A DNA stretch of 52,259 nt from Hyphococcus sp. (GCA_021604585.1 BQJG01000020.1:1-52259); one strand, 5' to 3'; positions 44,261-52,259 are shown, counted from the stretch's first letter. The notes: generated from the letters alone by a model not told the origin. Numbers and translations: made by a program.

Positions 44261-47080
44261 ATGGCGGCGCCGACGACGCAAGCAGCACGCAATACAGCTG
44301 ACAGGATTGATCCGTCGAGAGCGCCTGCCGCGCTGGAGCGTTGGCGGCGCGCGGTGGCGGAATCGATGGGCGGTGATCCTGGCGCGCCATTGGACCAGCC
44401 TGACCGGCGATTGTTGATGCTGCGTATTTTCGGCGCCACCCGCCGTCTTTCAGAATTGTGCATTACTCATCCGGATGCTGCGGCGACAGCATTGATCGAA
44501 GGGGCGTCTCCTGTTCTGGCCGAGGCGGCGCGCGATCTGACCGCGCTCGATCGCGGCGTTGGCGGACCTGACGCGTTGCATGCGGCGCTCGCCCCATTGA
44601 AAAACCGTGTTGACGTGGCGATCGCTATTGCTGAGCTGAGCGGGCAGTGGAGCGTCGCCGCCGCAACCGCCGCGCGGGTCGATTTTGCTGAGCGCATGGT
44701 TGAGACCGGGTTGCGCTGGCTGGTGCGTGCGGCGGTGAAGCGTGGCGAACTGAGCGTTGAAGATCCGGATAACTTTCTGCATGGCGTGTTTGTCATTGCG
44801 GGCAGCGATTTCGCCCATGAGGATTTATCGCCCTATGGTCCGCTCGACATTATCACCATGTATGACGACAAGATTTTCGCGGGCCCGGGCGCGCGCGGCG
44901 CCGACAGGATTTTCGTTCGCATTGGCGCTGAGATGCGCGAAGCCTTTGAAGGCAAGCCCGGCGAGTACCCGCTCTATGCGCTCCGGACGCCGCTTGGTTC
45001 CGGCGTTGGCGGCGCCGGCTATGCAGATTCCATTGCGCGCGTGAAAACAACTGCCGCCGGCCCGCAAGCGGATGCGCTGAAGATGTGGCTCGGGGCGGCA
45101 CGCGTTGTGGCTGGCGATCGCACATCCGGCGGCGCCTTTCTCGAAGATATTGAACAATTGGTCTGGTCAGACAATCCAATCGCCATGGACGCGTTGCGCA
45201 GCTTTGTCGCCAAGACCGACAATGATCCGCGCGGACCGTTCCGCCGGGTCGCGGGTTTGTGCCGGTTAGCGATTGGCGGCTTGCGCCCGGTGTTCCGCAC
45301 AGCATCTGCGCGCGATATTTTTGACACGGCTGCAAGTTCCAGAACCCTCAGCAAAGACGCCTCACGCCGTTTGGTCGCGGGCGACGAACTCGCTCATATT
45401 TCGGTTTCAAGACTGCAAATGATGAAGGGCGCGGCAGTGACTGGCGTTGAACGCGAAGACGAGCAAAATGCGCTCGCCTTGCTGTGCGGGTTCTGTGCTT
45501 ATGACGATCTTGCCGCCGCGCTGAACGGCGCCCGTATTGATGCCTCCAATACGTTGAAACGTCTCGCCGCCGGCCCGCAGCAGGAAATAGCGCTCTATCG
45601 CAGCGCAGAAGATTTGGCCGAAGGCGACGCCGATAAACTTGAAGATCTTGGTTTTCTCAATGGCGCCAGCCTCTCAGTCGCAGTGGACAATTGGGCCAAG
45701 CGCGCAGAAGGCGCGCTTGGCGATAAACGCTTTTCTGCGCACGCGCCCGGATTGCTCACAGCGTTTGGCGAAACGCAGCATCCCAATGACGCCGTCAGAT
45801 TGTTCGATCAGCTTTTGAGTGTTTCCGGCAAGAAGCATGACGTGTTCGCGCTGGTGGGAGAGGGCGCAGCTGGCCGCGACGGGCTTGTGGATGCGTTCGG
45901 TTCTTTCGGCGCTGCGGTTGCATCGCTCACTGCTTCAGCACAAGTCGCGGAAATGTTTTTCGAACAGAATGGTGCGGAAACGCCGCAAACCGGCAAGGAG
46001 TGGATGAGCCGGTTCACGCCGCCTCCGGCAAAGGGCAAGACGGCGCTTGCAGATCTTGCTTCCTGGCGTCGCGAGCTTATGGGCCGGATCGCCTATTATG
46101 CTGCAACTGGCGCGACTGGATTTGATGCAGCGGTTGATGCATTTGAAGAAATACACAAAGCGTCTTTAGGCAATATTTTTGACATCACGCGGGAGACAGC
46201 ACCCAGCGATGAGAAAAAAGCAGCCGACAAAATTGCGTTGCATTTGTTTGAATCGGATGGCCCGCATCTTCCCGGCGCGGCGACGCATCTCGGCTTCATC
46301 GCCAGCGAGGATGTTGGCGAAGCGGGCGATGCATTTGCACGGCGCTATCTGCAGTCGCTGAGCGATCTTGGTGATGGCGTCTTTGAGATTACGCCGGATG
46401 CAACACACCGTCCTTCCGGCGTTGCAGGGCCGATCACACCTGCCGTTGCCGCCTTTAAATCATATGTGCAGTCGGAAGCCATCGCTCACGAACAGATCAT
46501 GCTTGCCCGCGGTCGCGTGATTGCGGCCGGTGACGCCAAGGTCGCGGATAAAGCAAGAGACGCTTTGCGAAGTGCGGTGGCTGGCGCAAGGCGCGCCGAC
46601 ATCTTGTTCCGCGATTTGGATCGAGCCCGTGCGCAGCGCATGCGGCGCGAACGCGCGACCTCTGAATGGGATATTGACCGGCTTGAAGGCGGCCGCTGCG
46701 ATGTTGAGCTTGTGATTAGCACGCTCATCTACAAGCACGCGTCTGCTCATCCGTTTGTTCAGGACACCGGCCCCGCCGAAGCGCTGGAAGCAATGGCGCG
46801 ATCTGGCCTTATTTCTGACGAGGCGGCGCAAACCCTCACCTCCGCACGCGCATTTTGGGCGCGGTTGCAGTTCGTTCGTTCGCTGGCGGGATGGACTGAT
46901 CCGTTGCGCGCGCCGGTGCGCCGGCGTTTTGGCGGATTGATTGCGCGAGCAGCCGGTGTCCAGAAATTTGATCAGGTGCGGCCGATGATGCGCGGTTATG
47001 CTGATGAAGTGACGCGCGCCTATGCGCAGTGCGTCTTGGGCCGGCCGGCCATGAATATCGCGTCGCATTCGGCAGGCTAG
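44261..47080 (+). CDS. GlnE-like glutamine-synthetase adenylyltransferase homologue with eroded active sites
   Basis: 939 residues from ATG 44261, preceded by GGGGAAG; the frame is open from ATG 44222. The overall layout is that of GlnE, which adenylylates and deadenylylates glutamine synthetase. In the first nucleotidyltransferase domain (near 180-202) the metal-binding 'SDxD' is replaced: GSDFAHEDLSPYGPLDIITMYD. The matching third Asp region reads DRIFVRIGAEM. In the second domain the equivalent of 'GKLGxxELxxxSDxDL' is essentially missing (HLGFIASEDVGEAGDAFARRYLQSL), going straight to the RPSGVAGPI block (near 718). Supporting C-terminal motifs are kept (EHQ-like AIAHEQIMLARGRVIAAGD; EGGRCDVELV near 808). 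It may be a pseudoenzyme or a very divergent enzyme. Confidence 0.72.
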   Translation: MAAPTTQAARNTADRIDPSRAPAALERWRRAVAESMGGDPGAPLDQPDRRLLMLRIFGATRRLSELCITHPDAAATALIEGASPVLAEAARDLTALDRGVGGPDALHAALAPLKNRVDVAIAIAELSGQWSVAAATAARVDFAERMVETGLRWLVRAAVKRGELSVEDPDNFLHGVFVIAGSDFAHEDLSPYGPLDIITMYDDKIFAGPGARGADRIFVRIGAEMREAFEGKPGEYPLYALRTPLGSGVGGAGYADSIARVKTTAAGPQADALKMWLGAARVVAGDRTSGGAFLEDIEQLVWSDNPIAMDALRSFVAKTDNDPRGPFRRVAGLCRLAIGGLRPVFRTASARDIFDTAASSRTLSKDASRRLVAGDELAHISVSRLQMMKGAAVTGVEREDEQNALALLCGFCAYDDLAAALNGARIDASNTLKRLAAGPQQEIALYRSAEDLAEGDADKLEDLGFLNGASLSVAVDNWAKRAEGALGDKRFSAHAPGLLTAFGETQHPNDAVRLFDQLLSVSGKKHDVFALVGEGAAGRDGLVDAFGSFGAAVASLTASAQVAEMFFEQNGAETPQTGKEWMSRFTPPPAKGKTALADLASWRRELMGRIAYYAATGATGFDAAVDAFEEIHKASLGNIFDITRETAPSDEKKAADKIALHLFESDGPHLPGAATHLGFIASEDVGEAGDAFARRYLQSLSDLGDGVFEITPDATHRPSGVAGPITPAVAAFKSYVQSEAIAHEQIMLARGRVIAAGDAKVADKARDALRSAVAGARRADILFRDLDRARAQRMRRERATSEWDIDRLEGGRCDVELVISTLIYKHASAHPFVQDTGPAEALEAMARSGLISDEAAQTLTSARAFWARLQFVRSLAGWTDPLRAPVRRRFGGLIARAAGVQKFDQVRPMMRGYADEVTRAYAQCVLGRPAMNIASHSAG

Positions 47081-47295
47081 TCCGTCTGGGTGCGTTTCAA
47101 AACGTAAACACGGATGGCGGAAGCGAGCCCCGGCGGTGGGACAAGCTTCAGCCTGTTGCGATCAATCGAATTGATGAGAGCGGGCAGGGTGCGTTTGTCG
47201 CTTTGCGCAAATCCTTCCAGCGCTGTCCAGAACTCCGCCTCCAGCGCGATGCTCGTGCGATGTCCTTTCAGCGTTATGGATTTCTTGCGCATCAT
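47077..47295 (-). CDS. Ribbon-helix-helix domain protein
   Basis: 72 residues starting MMRKKSITLKGHRTSIALEAEFWTALEGFA. This is the small alphaproteobacterial RHH_4-type family, with a basic N-terminal strand (SITLKGHRTSI) followed by two helices. Probably a DNA-binding regulator. Its stop shares the CTAG with the stop of the GlnE-like gene (four-base overlap of convergent ends). Targets unknown. Confidence 0.8.
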   Translation of the reverse strand: MMRKKSITLKGHRTSIALEAEFWTALEGFAQSDKRTLPALINSIDRNRLKLVPPPGLASAIRVYVLKRTQTD

Positions 47296-47389
47296 CTCAA
47301 AATAGCAAAACCGGCTCCCTCACTCCCCCTGAGGAAACCGGTTTGCGCGCGCAGTGCAAGCAGAAAGTCGTCTCAGTTGTCGGCGAGGT

Positions 47390-47611
47390 TTAGCTCTTCG
47401 CCCAGTTATCGAGCCCGTGAGCGCGAATTTTCGATGTCGCCAGCGTTACGCCGTCAATGATGCCAGCCATATGCGATACGGCCTCGGAATCGGCGCTCGA
47501 CAGATCAGAGCCAAGCGCGGTGTACAGCGTTTCAATATCGACATTATGCGCAAACAAGAATTGCGCGAGCAAAAGCCGCAACTGGCTTTCGGAGGGTTTG
47601 GTTTCGGCCAT
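47390..47611 (-). CDS. Small conserved hypothetical protein
   Basis: 73 residues, MAETKPSESQLRLLLAQFLFAHNVDI... ending GLDNWAKS. I choose ATG 47611 because AAGGA lies eight bases upstream; an in-frame Met ten codons earlier is less likely. Predicted all-helical, soluble, no cysteine, no known motif. It lies between fumC and the RHH gene and reads the same way as both, 149 bases beyond the fumC stop. Function unknown. Confidence 0.6.
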   Translation of the reverse strand: MAETKPSESQLRLLLAQFLFAHNVDIETLYTALGSDLSSADSEAVSHMAGIIDGVTLATSKIRAHGLDNWAKS

Positions 47612-47759
47612 TTCGTTCGTCCTTGTCCCAAAAAGCGTCACACCCCCATAGGGCCATACCAGCCCGAGGCGTTCGCCGAGAGTAATTCAAGAACCGGTCC
47701 AGTTGCGTGAGAAATGTGAAAGAGCGCGGCCGGATTGGACAAATCCCTGAAATCCAGTG

Positions 47760-49151
47760 CTATTTCGGCCCGATCATTTTTTCCGGCCGGACAATCCTAT
47801 CGTAATCGGCTGCGCTGACGAGACCCATCTTCACTGCCTCCTCCTTTAACGTTGTCCCGTTTTTGTGTGCCGTTTTGGCAATCTTGGTGGCGTTGTCATA
47901 TCCGATTTCCGGCGCCAGCGCCGTCACCAGCATCAAAGATTGCTGCATCAGCGACTTGATGCGCGCCTCATTGGCGACAATGCCGGTGACGCATTTGTCA
48001 GTGAAGGCGTGGGACGCGTCCGAGAGAAGCCGGATCGATTGCAGCGTATTGTATGCGATCACTGGTTTGAACACGTTGAGTTCAAAATGGCCCTGACTGC
48101 CCGCGAAACTCACCGTCGTGTTGTTTCCCATAACTTGTGCGCAAACCATCGTCATCGCTTCGCATTGGGTTGGGTTTACTTTACCAGGCATGATCGACGA
48201 GCCCGGCTCGTTTTCCGGCAGGCTGATCTCGCCAAGGCCGGAACGCGGGCCCGAGCCGAGCAGGCGCAAATCATTGGCGATCTTGAACAGGCTGACGGCG
48301 ATTTCATTGAGCGCGCCATGCGCCTCAACCATGCCGTCATGGGTCGCGAGGGCTTCAAATTTATTCGGCGCAGTCACGAAGGGAAGTTTCGTATAGACAG
48401 CGACTTCGGCAGCAAACATTTTGGCGAACTCTTTCTTCGAGTTGACGCCAGTGCCTACCGCTGTACCGCCTTGAGCGAGTGCGTAAAGCGCCGGCAGCAC
48501 CGCTTTTGCGCGTTTGATTGAATTCTTGACCATCGCCGCGTAGCCGGAAAATTCCTGACCCAGTGTGACCGGCGTTGCATCCTGCATATGCGTCCGGCCG
48601 ATCTTGATGATCTTGGCGAACGCTTTTTGCTTCTCCACCAACGCAGCATGAAGGTGCTCTAGCGCTGGTATAAGACTGTGCGTGATCTCTTCGGCTGCCG
48701 CGATATGCATGGCCGTCGGAAAGGCGTCATTCGACGACTGACTCATATTGACGTGATCGTTTGGATGCACGGGGTCTTTTGAGCCGATAACGCCGCCGAG
48801 AAGCTCAATCGCGCGGTTTGCAATCACTTCGTTGGTGTTCATATTTGACTGCGTGCCAGAGCCTGTCTGCCAGACAGACAAAGGAAAATGATCGTTCAAT
48901 TTTCCTTGCGTAACTTCAATTGCGGCTTTTTCAATCGCCTTGCCGATTTTCGGCGGCATCATCTTCAACGCCATATTGCTCCGCACGGCGCACAGTTTGA
49001 CCACGCCCAAGGCGCGGACCAGCGGCGCAGGCATTTTCTCTTCCCCGATCGGGAAGTTGATCAGCGACCGTGCTGATTGAGCGCCATAATACTTGTCGGC
49101 GGGAACATTGAGCTTGCCAAAGCTATCGGATTCGGTGCGGGTCTTGGACAT
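47760..49151 (-). CDS. fumC: Fumarate hydratase class II
   Basis: 463 residues, cytosolic, interconverting fumarate and malate in the TCA cycle. The fumarase/aspartase signature GSSIMPGKVNPTQCEA (near 316-331) carries the catalytic Ser loop. SGTQSNMNTNEVI (near 96-108), HPNDHVNMSQSSND (near 128-141) and GRTHMQDATPV (near 184-194) complete the three conserved regions. The length is the normal one and it lacks the Fe-S cysteines of class I enzymes. Confidence 0.96.
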   Translation of the reverse strand: MSKTRTESDSFGKLNVPADKYYGAQSARSLINFPIGEEKMPAPLVRALGVVKLCAVRSNMALKMMPPKIGKAIEKAAIEVTQGKLNDHFPLSVWQTGSGTQSNMNTNEVIANRAIELLGGVIGSKDPVHPNDHVNMSQSSNDAFPTAMHIAAAEEITHSLIPALEHLHAALVEKQKAFAKIIKIGRTHMQDATPVTLGQEFSGYAAMVKNSIKRAKAVLPALYALAQGGTAVGTGVNSKKEFAKMFAAEVAVYTKLPFVTAPNKFEALATHDGMVEAHGALNEIAVSLFKIANDLRLLGSGPRSGLGEISLPENEPGSSIMPGKVNPTQCEAMTMVCAQVMGNNTTVSFAGSQGHFELNVFKPVIAYNTLQSIRLLSDASHAFTDKCVTGIVANEARIKSLMQQSLMLVTALAPEIGYDNATKIAKTAHKNGTTLKEEAVKMGLVSAADYDRIVRPEKMIGPK

Positions 49152-49248
49152 CGGCGTGCTTTCTTTTTAGGCGATGATGGTGCGGAAAGGGCGGGGCATG
49201 GCCGGCAAATGGAATTATCATGCAGCGCAGCCTACGCAACCGCCGCGT

Positions 49249-49764
49249 TTACTTCTTGCGGAAGGAATCGAGGCTGACGATGTCGGCGCCGTCGCCTTTT
49301 TTCTCATTTTTCTTTGCGGTTTCCGTCTCTGGCGACGGGGCAGCGGTCTCAGTCGCGTCATCTTCCTCGCCTTCATTGGCGGCGGGTGAATCTGCAACGT
49401 CGAAATTGACGCCGAATTGCGCGCTCGGATCGGCAAACTGAATGACAGCGTCAAAGGGGATTTCGAGCCGCGCTTCCTTGCCTTTGAACCATAGCGTTAC
49501 GCCGACATGATCATCCGTAACGTTGAGGTTTTCAAATTGGTGCTGAAGCACAATGGTCATCCGCTCCGGGTATTGTTCTTTGAGATGATCGGGGATTGAA
49601 ACACCCGGCGCGCCAGTGAGGAATTCGATGAAGAAATGGTGCTCGCCCGGCGCGTCGCCAAGTTCAGCCACGAGCTTGAGGACATCGGCCATCAAAAACC
49701 GGTAGGCGCGCTTCTGCGCTTCCTGAATGAGGTCATTGTAATCGAGCTCGACGTCTTCACTCAC
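49249..49764 (-). CDS. sspB: ClpXP adaptor SspB (alphaproteobacterial type)
   Basis: 171 residues from GTG 49764, with AAGGA eight bases upstream. SspB tethers ssrA-tagged proteins to ClpX for degradation. The folded domain (about 8-120) carries DLIQEAQKRAYRFLMADVL, GEHHFFIEF, GAPGVSIPDHLKEQYPERMTIVLQHQF (in blocks) and FADPSAQFGVNF. After it come a flexible acidic linker and a C-terminal tail ending DIVSLDSFRKK, the ClpX-docking (XB) motif typical of alphaproteobacterial SspB. It lies directly beside the ssrA gene that makes the tag it recognises, on the same strand, about 230 bases downstream. Confidence 0.92.
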   Translation of the reverse strand: MSEDVELDYNDLIQEAQKRAYRFLMADVLKLVAELGDAPGEHHFFIEFLTGAPGVSIPDHLKEQYPERMTIVLQHQFENLNVTDDHVGVTLWFKGKEARLEIPFDAVIQFADPSAQFGVNFDVADSPAANEGEEDDATETAAPSPETETAKKNEKKGDGADIVSLDSFRKK

Positions 49765-49887
49765 TGGCTACATCCTTACCCTTTTGAATTCCGGCGATGT
49801 TGTAGCGGGGTTGGATGCGCGAGGCCAGCATCGGCTACTGGCGCGAGACTCCCCGAATTGGGGAAAACTGTAGAAAAGAAAGACAGG

Positions 49888-49903
49888 AAAAAGCCCCCGG
49901 CTT
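49888..49903 (-). terminator. Second Rho-independent terminator candidate after ssrA
   Basis: Leftward AAGCC-GGG-GGCTT hairpin followed by a T5 run (49892-49888). Tandem with the stronger one at 49935-49957, before the sspB gene. Confidence 0.4.
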
Positions 49904-49934
49904 CTGGCGCCCCGTCCGCGAAGGCGGACAAAAC

Positions 49935-49957
49935 AAAAAAAAGCGCCTCGACGGGCT
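49935..49957 (-). terminator. Rho-independent terminator of ssrA
   Basis: Leftward AGCCCGTCGAGGCGCT hairpin (stem of five pairs with one bulge) followed immediately by an unbroken run of eight T. About 40 bases beyond the predicted end of the coding RNA of tmRNA. Confidence 0.6.
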
Positions 49958-49994
49958 GAAGACCGATTTGCCTGAGAATCGCTAAACTTGAAAA

Positions 49995-50329
49995 TAGTCC
50001 CCGGCTTCTGTTGCCAGGCGCCGGGGGGCCCCGCCTAACGCTTGGATGGCATTAGGACTTCAAGTGTTCGGGTTACCCCGCTGCATTAAGCAGCAAGAGC
50101 GAGCCCTTCCGAATTGTTGTCATTAGCAACTATTCAGTTTAGCCAAATAACGGAGGCAAACCGGGCGAAAACATCGTCTTTAGACGCTCGTCGATCCTAG
50201 TTCGGCCCCGTCAAAACCTCCCAACAGACTGTTGCAGAGAGGGGATTTGGTGGAGCCGCCGGGTACCGCCCCCGGGTCCGATACGGTTATTACACGGGTC
50301 TTTTATCGCCATATCCCGCTTACGCAGGC
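49995..50329 (-). ncRNA. ssrA: Permuted two-piece transfer-messenger RNA (ssrA)
   Basis: Read leftward, the acceptor piece comes first and ends CGGCTCCACCA (CCACCA at 50253-50248) after a T-arm-like CGGGGGCGGTACCCG. After a ~38-base hairpin-forming spacer comes the coding piece starting GGGGCCGAACTAGGATCGACG at 50209. GGGGCCG pairs with CGGCTCC over seven positions, with a G-U at the third pair as in alanine tRNA. The tag frame runs from GCT at 50127 to TAA at 50086, after AATAGTT, and encodes ANDNNSEGLALAA, preceded in use by the charged Ala. A GCCGGGG/CCCCGGC hairpin closes the 3' end near 49999. Gene order acceptor-then-coding is the alphaproteobacterial permuted form. It rescues stalled ribosomes. 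Outer ends are estimates. Confidence 0.92.
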
Positions 50330-50335
50330 GCCTTG

Positions 50336-50364
50336 AATATACGGGCCTTGGGTAAAGATTTAAA
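50336..50364 (-). promoter_or_regulatory. Promoter of ssrA
   Basis: Leftward TTTAAA (50364-50359) and TATATT (50341-50336) with a 17-base spacer. The start would fall near 50329, just before the acceptor piece. Confidence 0.5.
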
Positions 50365-50472
50365 GGGGCGTGGCCGAAAGGCCGCTAAAAAGCGCGCCGA
50401 TGTCAAGAATCTGTAACAACAATGCATTAAGTGCGCGGGTGTCGGCGGCTCCTGCCGGCTTGGGGCGAAGCG

Positions 50473-50736
50473 ATGGAATCGAGCGACTTCAAGAAGTGGC
50501 GAAAAGTGCTGGGTCTGTCCCAGAAAGACGCAGCGCAGCTTCTCGGCCTGAAACGCCGAATGATCCAGTATTACGAAAAAGGCGAGCGCGACGGGGATAA
50601 GGTCAAGATCCCAAGGTCTGTGCGGCTGGCGTGTTATGCGATCGCGCAGGGGGTTGAGGACTACAATGGTCCGAACCGCAAGATTCACATGCTTGAAAAA
50701 TCGGACAAGACCGAAAAAGTGCTCGAGTCCGTGTAA
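50473..50736 (+). CDS. Small HTH (XRE/Cro-type) DNA-binding protein
   Basis: 87 residues from ATG 50473; the frame is open from 50431. Residues 1-40 form a helix-turn-helix, FKKWRKVLGLSQKDAAQLLGLKRRMIQYYEKGER, with the LSQxxxAxxLG and IxxYExG elements of the XRE family. The remainder is a basic helix and tail. A repressor or regulator, target unknown. It is divergent from ssrA (about 140 bases between them) and converges on the DUF4153 gene, 11 bases between stops. Confidence 0.82.
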   Translation: MESSDFKKWRKVLGLSQKDAAQLLGLKRRMIQYYEKGERDGDKVKIPRSVRLACYAIAQGVEDYNGPNRKIHMLEKSDKTEKVLESV

Positions 50737-50747
50737 CCCGAACCGGC

Positions 50748-52259
50748 TTATTCTTCTGATGCCGGCTCGTGCTGCGTCTCGTGATCCGGATCATCTTCCC
50801 CAGTATCTGCGCCTTCGGGATTGAACGGCAGCACCTCAGGCTGGTCGAGTGGAGGCGCATCCGTGCTTTCTTCATGGGCAAATTCCGGATGCTTGTATAA
50901 CCAATAACTGTTGGCTGCTTTGGCTTGCTCCACGCCGGCGCGTATGGCGGCCGCTTCCGGGTGCGTGTCTAACGCGGCCAGTTTCTCCAACGCTTCGTCG
51001 CCATATTTCCCAAGACTGAAACGCAAATAACCGAAATCAAAATCCGCCACAGCAATGCGTTTGTTGGCGAGCAGCGCGTACTGGCTTTTTGCGCTCATCG
51101 CCCACGGATTGATCAGGGGCGATGCGAGCAAGAGGAGTACTGCAATCCACAACGCCGCCATGATTGTGTTGAGGGGGCCAACCAAGGGCATCCAGCGCTT
51201 GCCGCGCCAGTTTGCTTCAGTAAGAAGGCCCGCCAAACATACGATGGAATAGGTTGCGATCAGCCCATTGACGGCGATGCCGGCGATGCGCGGCGGCGTC
51301 AGGCCATAGGCGTCAATGCGCAGATAAAATGCGTAAAACGCCAGTCCCGCATAAACCGGAAAACCGATCAGGGTGATCAGCGTGGGTAAGCGTAACCATA
51401 ATGGCGGCGGCCCGCTTTCTCCGTTTTGATATACGCCGTTGAAGATCAACATGCCAAGCAACGCCAATCCCATCATCCATGCGCTCGGATAAGGCCGGTC
51501 GAAAACGATGCCGACGCCCTTTGTTGCGAAGACGATGAGCAAGGTGATGGTGAACACGGCGGTGATGATCATCAAGATGCGCGCCAGCAATAATAATACA
51601 AATCGCAATGCGCCGAGCACTGCCTGCTGGCCGCGCATCATCGCGATCGACAGTCCGCCGATCGCACCGAGAAAGGGCAGAATGAACCATGCCTCTTGAA
51701 ACAGCGTGTTGAAGAAGTTGACGTCGAGCTCCTTCAACAGCTTCGCCCACGCAAACAGCAGCACCAAGGCGAGCCCGGCAAAAAGCTTGGCGCCGCCGGC
51801 AATCAGCGGAATCGTGATGCCATGAAAAAACACCGGCCCATAGGCGGGCGGGACGCCGCTTTCATGTGCGGCCTTGACCAGCGTCACCATCAGATAAGCC
51901 GCGAGACCGCGGGCGAAAACCCAGAAGATCGCCGGGAAGGGGCTTAAATTATTGCCGTCGCCTGATGCGGCGGCGAACAAATAATAGTCCGGACCAAAAA
52001 GCAGCGCGGCGATAAGTAATGCGCCAATCGCTGATTTCAGCACAGCGCCGCGTTCGGCAAGAAGCAAATAGGCGGCTGAGGACGTAACAATGAAAAACAG
52101 GGTGGCGAGCGCTAGCGGATTGTCGTCACGACCGTCGAGCCAGTATTCCACAACTGCGTAGACAGCGAGGCCGGTCAAAAGGCCGATCGCCAGCCCGGGC
52201 AGGGCGAGGCCCTTGCCCGAATTTTCGTGCCCAGATGCCTGATGTGATGTCGCGTGATT
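50748..52259 (-). CDS. DUF4153 polytopic membrane protein (partial)
   Basis: The N-terminus lies beyond the right edge: the frame stays open to the last base and reads LPGLAIGLLTGLAVYAV across the point where a TTG could be mistaken for a start. The visible 503 residues contain about eleven hydrophobic helices, then a soluble C-terminal portion of ~130 residues with a NPWAMSAKSQYALLANKR entry and a Glu/Asp/His-rich tail. The pattern (e.g. GLTPPRIAG, YSIVCLAGLL) is that of the DUF4153 membrane family. Function unknown. Confidence 0.82.
   Translation of the reverse strand, partial: NHATSHQASGHENSGKGLALPGLAIGLLTGLAVYAVVEYWLDGRDDNPLALATLFFIVTSSAAYLLLAERGAVLKSAIGALLIAALLFGPDYYLFAAASGDGNNLSPFPAIFWVFARGLAAYLMVTLVKAAHESGVPPAYGPVFFHGITIPLIAGGAKLFAGLALVLLFAWAKLLKELDVNFFNTLFQEAWFILPFLGAIGGLSIAMMRGQQAVLGALRFVLLLLARILMIITAVFTITLLIVFATKGVGIVFDRPYPSAWMMGLALLGMLIFNGVYQNGESGPPPLWLRLPTLITLIGFPVYAGLAFYAFYLRIDAYGLTPPRIAGIAVNGLIATYSIVCLAGLLTEANWRGKRWMPLVGPLNTIMAALWIAVLLLLASPLINPWAMSAKSQYALLANKRIAVADFDFGYLRFSLGKYGDEALEKLAALDTHPEAAAIRAGVEQAKAANSYWLYKHPEFAHEESTDAPPLDQPEVLPFNPEGADTGEDDPDHETQHEPASEE

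Noticed and set aside
50365..50392. GTGGCC-GAAA-GGCCGC hairpin upstream of ssrA as a terminator
   Set aside because: It lies upstream of the ssrA promoter, and the following A-rich patch gives no T-run in a transcript ending there. Probably incidental or part of an operator.
52176..52178. TTG as the start of the DUF4153 protein
   Set aside because: The frame is open to the edge of the window and the residues before TTG continue the expected membrane leader, so the gene is partial.
1..52259. tRNA, rRNA, CRISPR array, insertion sequence or prophage
   Set aside because: No cloverleaf, repeat-spacer array, transposase or terminal inverted repeat was found by eye. The only structural RNA is the tmRNA.

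Overview
This 52 kb window is chromosomal DNA from an alphaproteobacterium. The evidence is a circularly permuted two-piece tmRNA gene, an alpha-type SspB adaptor, a CtrA-type TTAA-N7-TTAA box and an XrtD-like exosortase. Gene content and moderate GC would suit the Parvularculales / Hyphomonadaceae / Caulobacterales part of the class, but no rRNA or other decisive marker is present. I see no tRNA, CRISPR array, insertion sequence or phage gene.

Left end (1-5.8 kb): a partial LOG-family nucleotide phosphoribohydrolase, an inner-membrane-anchored Ig-Ig-LysM protein, and a two-gene RND efflux operon (adaptor plus permease, no outer-membrane channel gene).

Centre (6.0-24.6 kb): an exosortase-linked exopolysaccharide locus built around a divergent promoter region. 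Leftward run the exosortase/EpsI protein, a Wzz-type chain-length protein and a CpsD-type kinase. Rightward run a WecG glycosyltransferase with an added STAS domain, a PrsT-like TPR protein, an AAA ATPase fused to a glycosyltransferase-2 domain that has lost its catalytic residues, two intact GT2 enzymes, a Gfo/Idh/MocA oxidoreductase fused to an SDR epimerase, and a very long G8 / beta-helix / cadherin-like protein. Further right (26.6-32.3 kb) lie a polytopic membrane protein of unknown function, a polyprenyl-phosphate sugar transferase and UDP-glucose dehydrogenase, which probably start and feed the same pathway. QueG, a GST and CysQ are interspersed housekeeping genes.

32-37.6 kb: a DUF4174-like protein, an autoregulated tetR-plsC-lplT lipid operon with two identical operators 52 bp apart, and an alkaline-phosphatase-superfamily enzyme.

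Right end (37.9-52.3 kb): yajC-secD-secF, Fe-superoxide dismutase, an NDUFAF6-like squalene/phytoene-synthase-fold protein, a ClC channel with CBS domains, a GlnE-like adenylyltransferase whose two catalytic centres both look eroded, a ribbon-helix-helix protein, fumC, sspB directly beside the permuted ssrA (tmRNA), a small HTH regulator and a DUF4153 membrane protein cut by the window edge.

The observations most worth following are the three multi-domain fusions in the EPS locus (two of which put a signalling or ATPase module onto glycosyltransferase machinery), the dead-looking GlnE, the sspB-ssrA pairing, and the tetR operator pair. All function statements come from reading motifs by eye; no database search was run.
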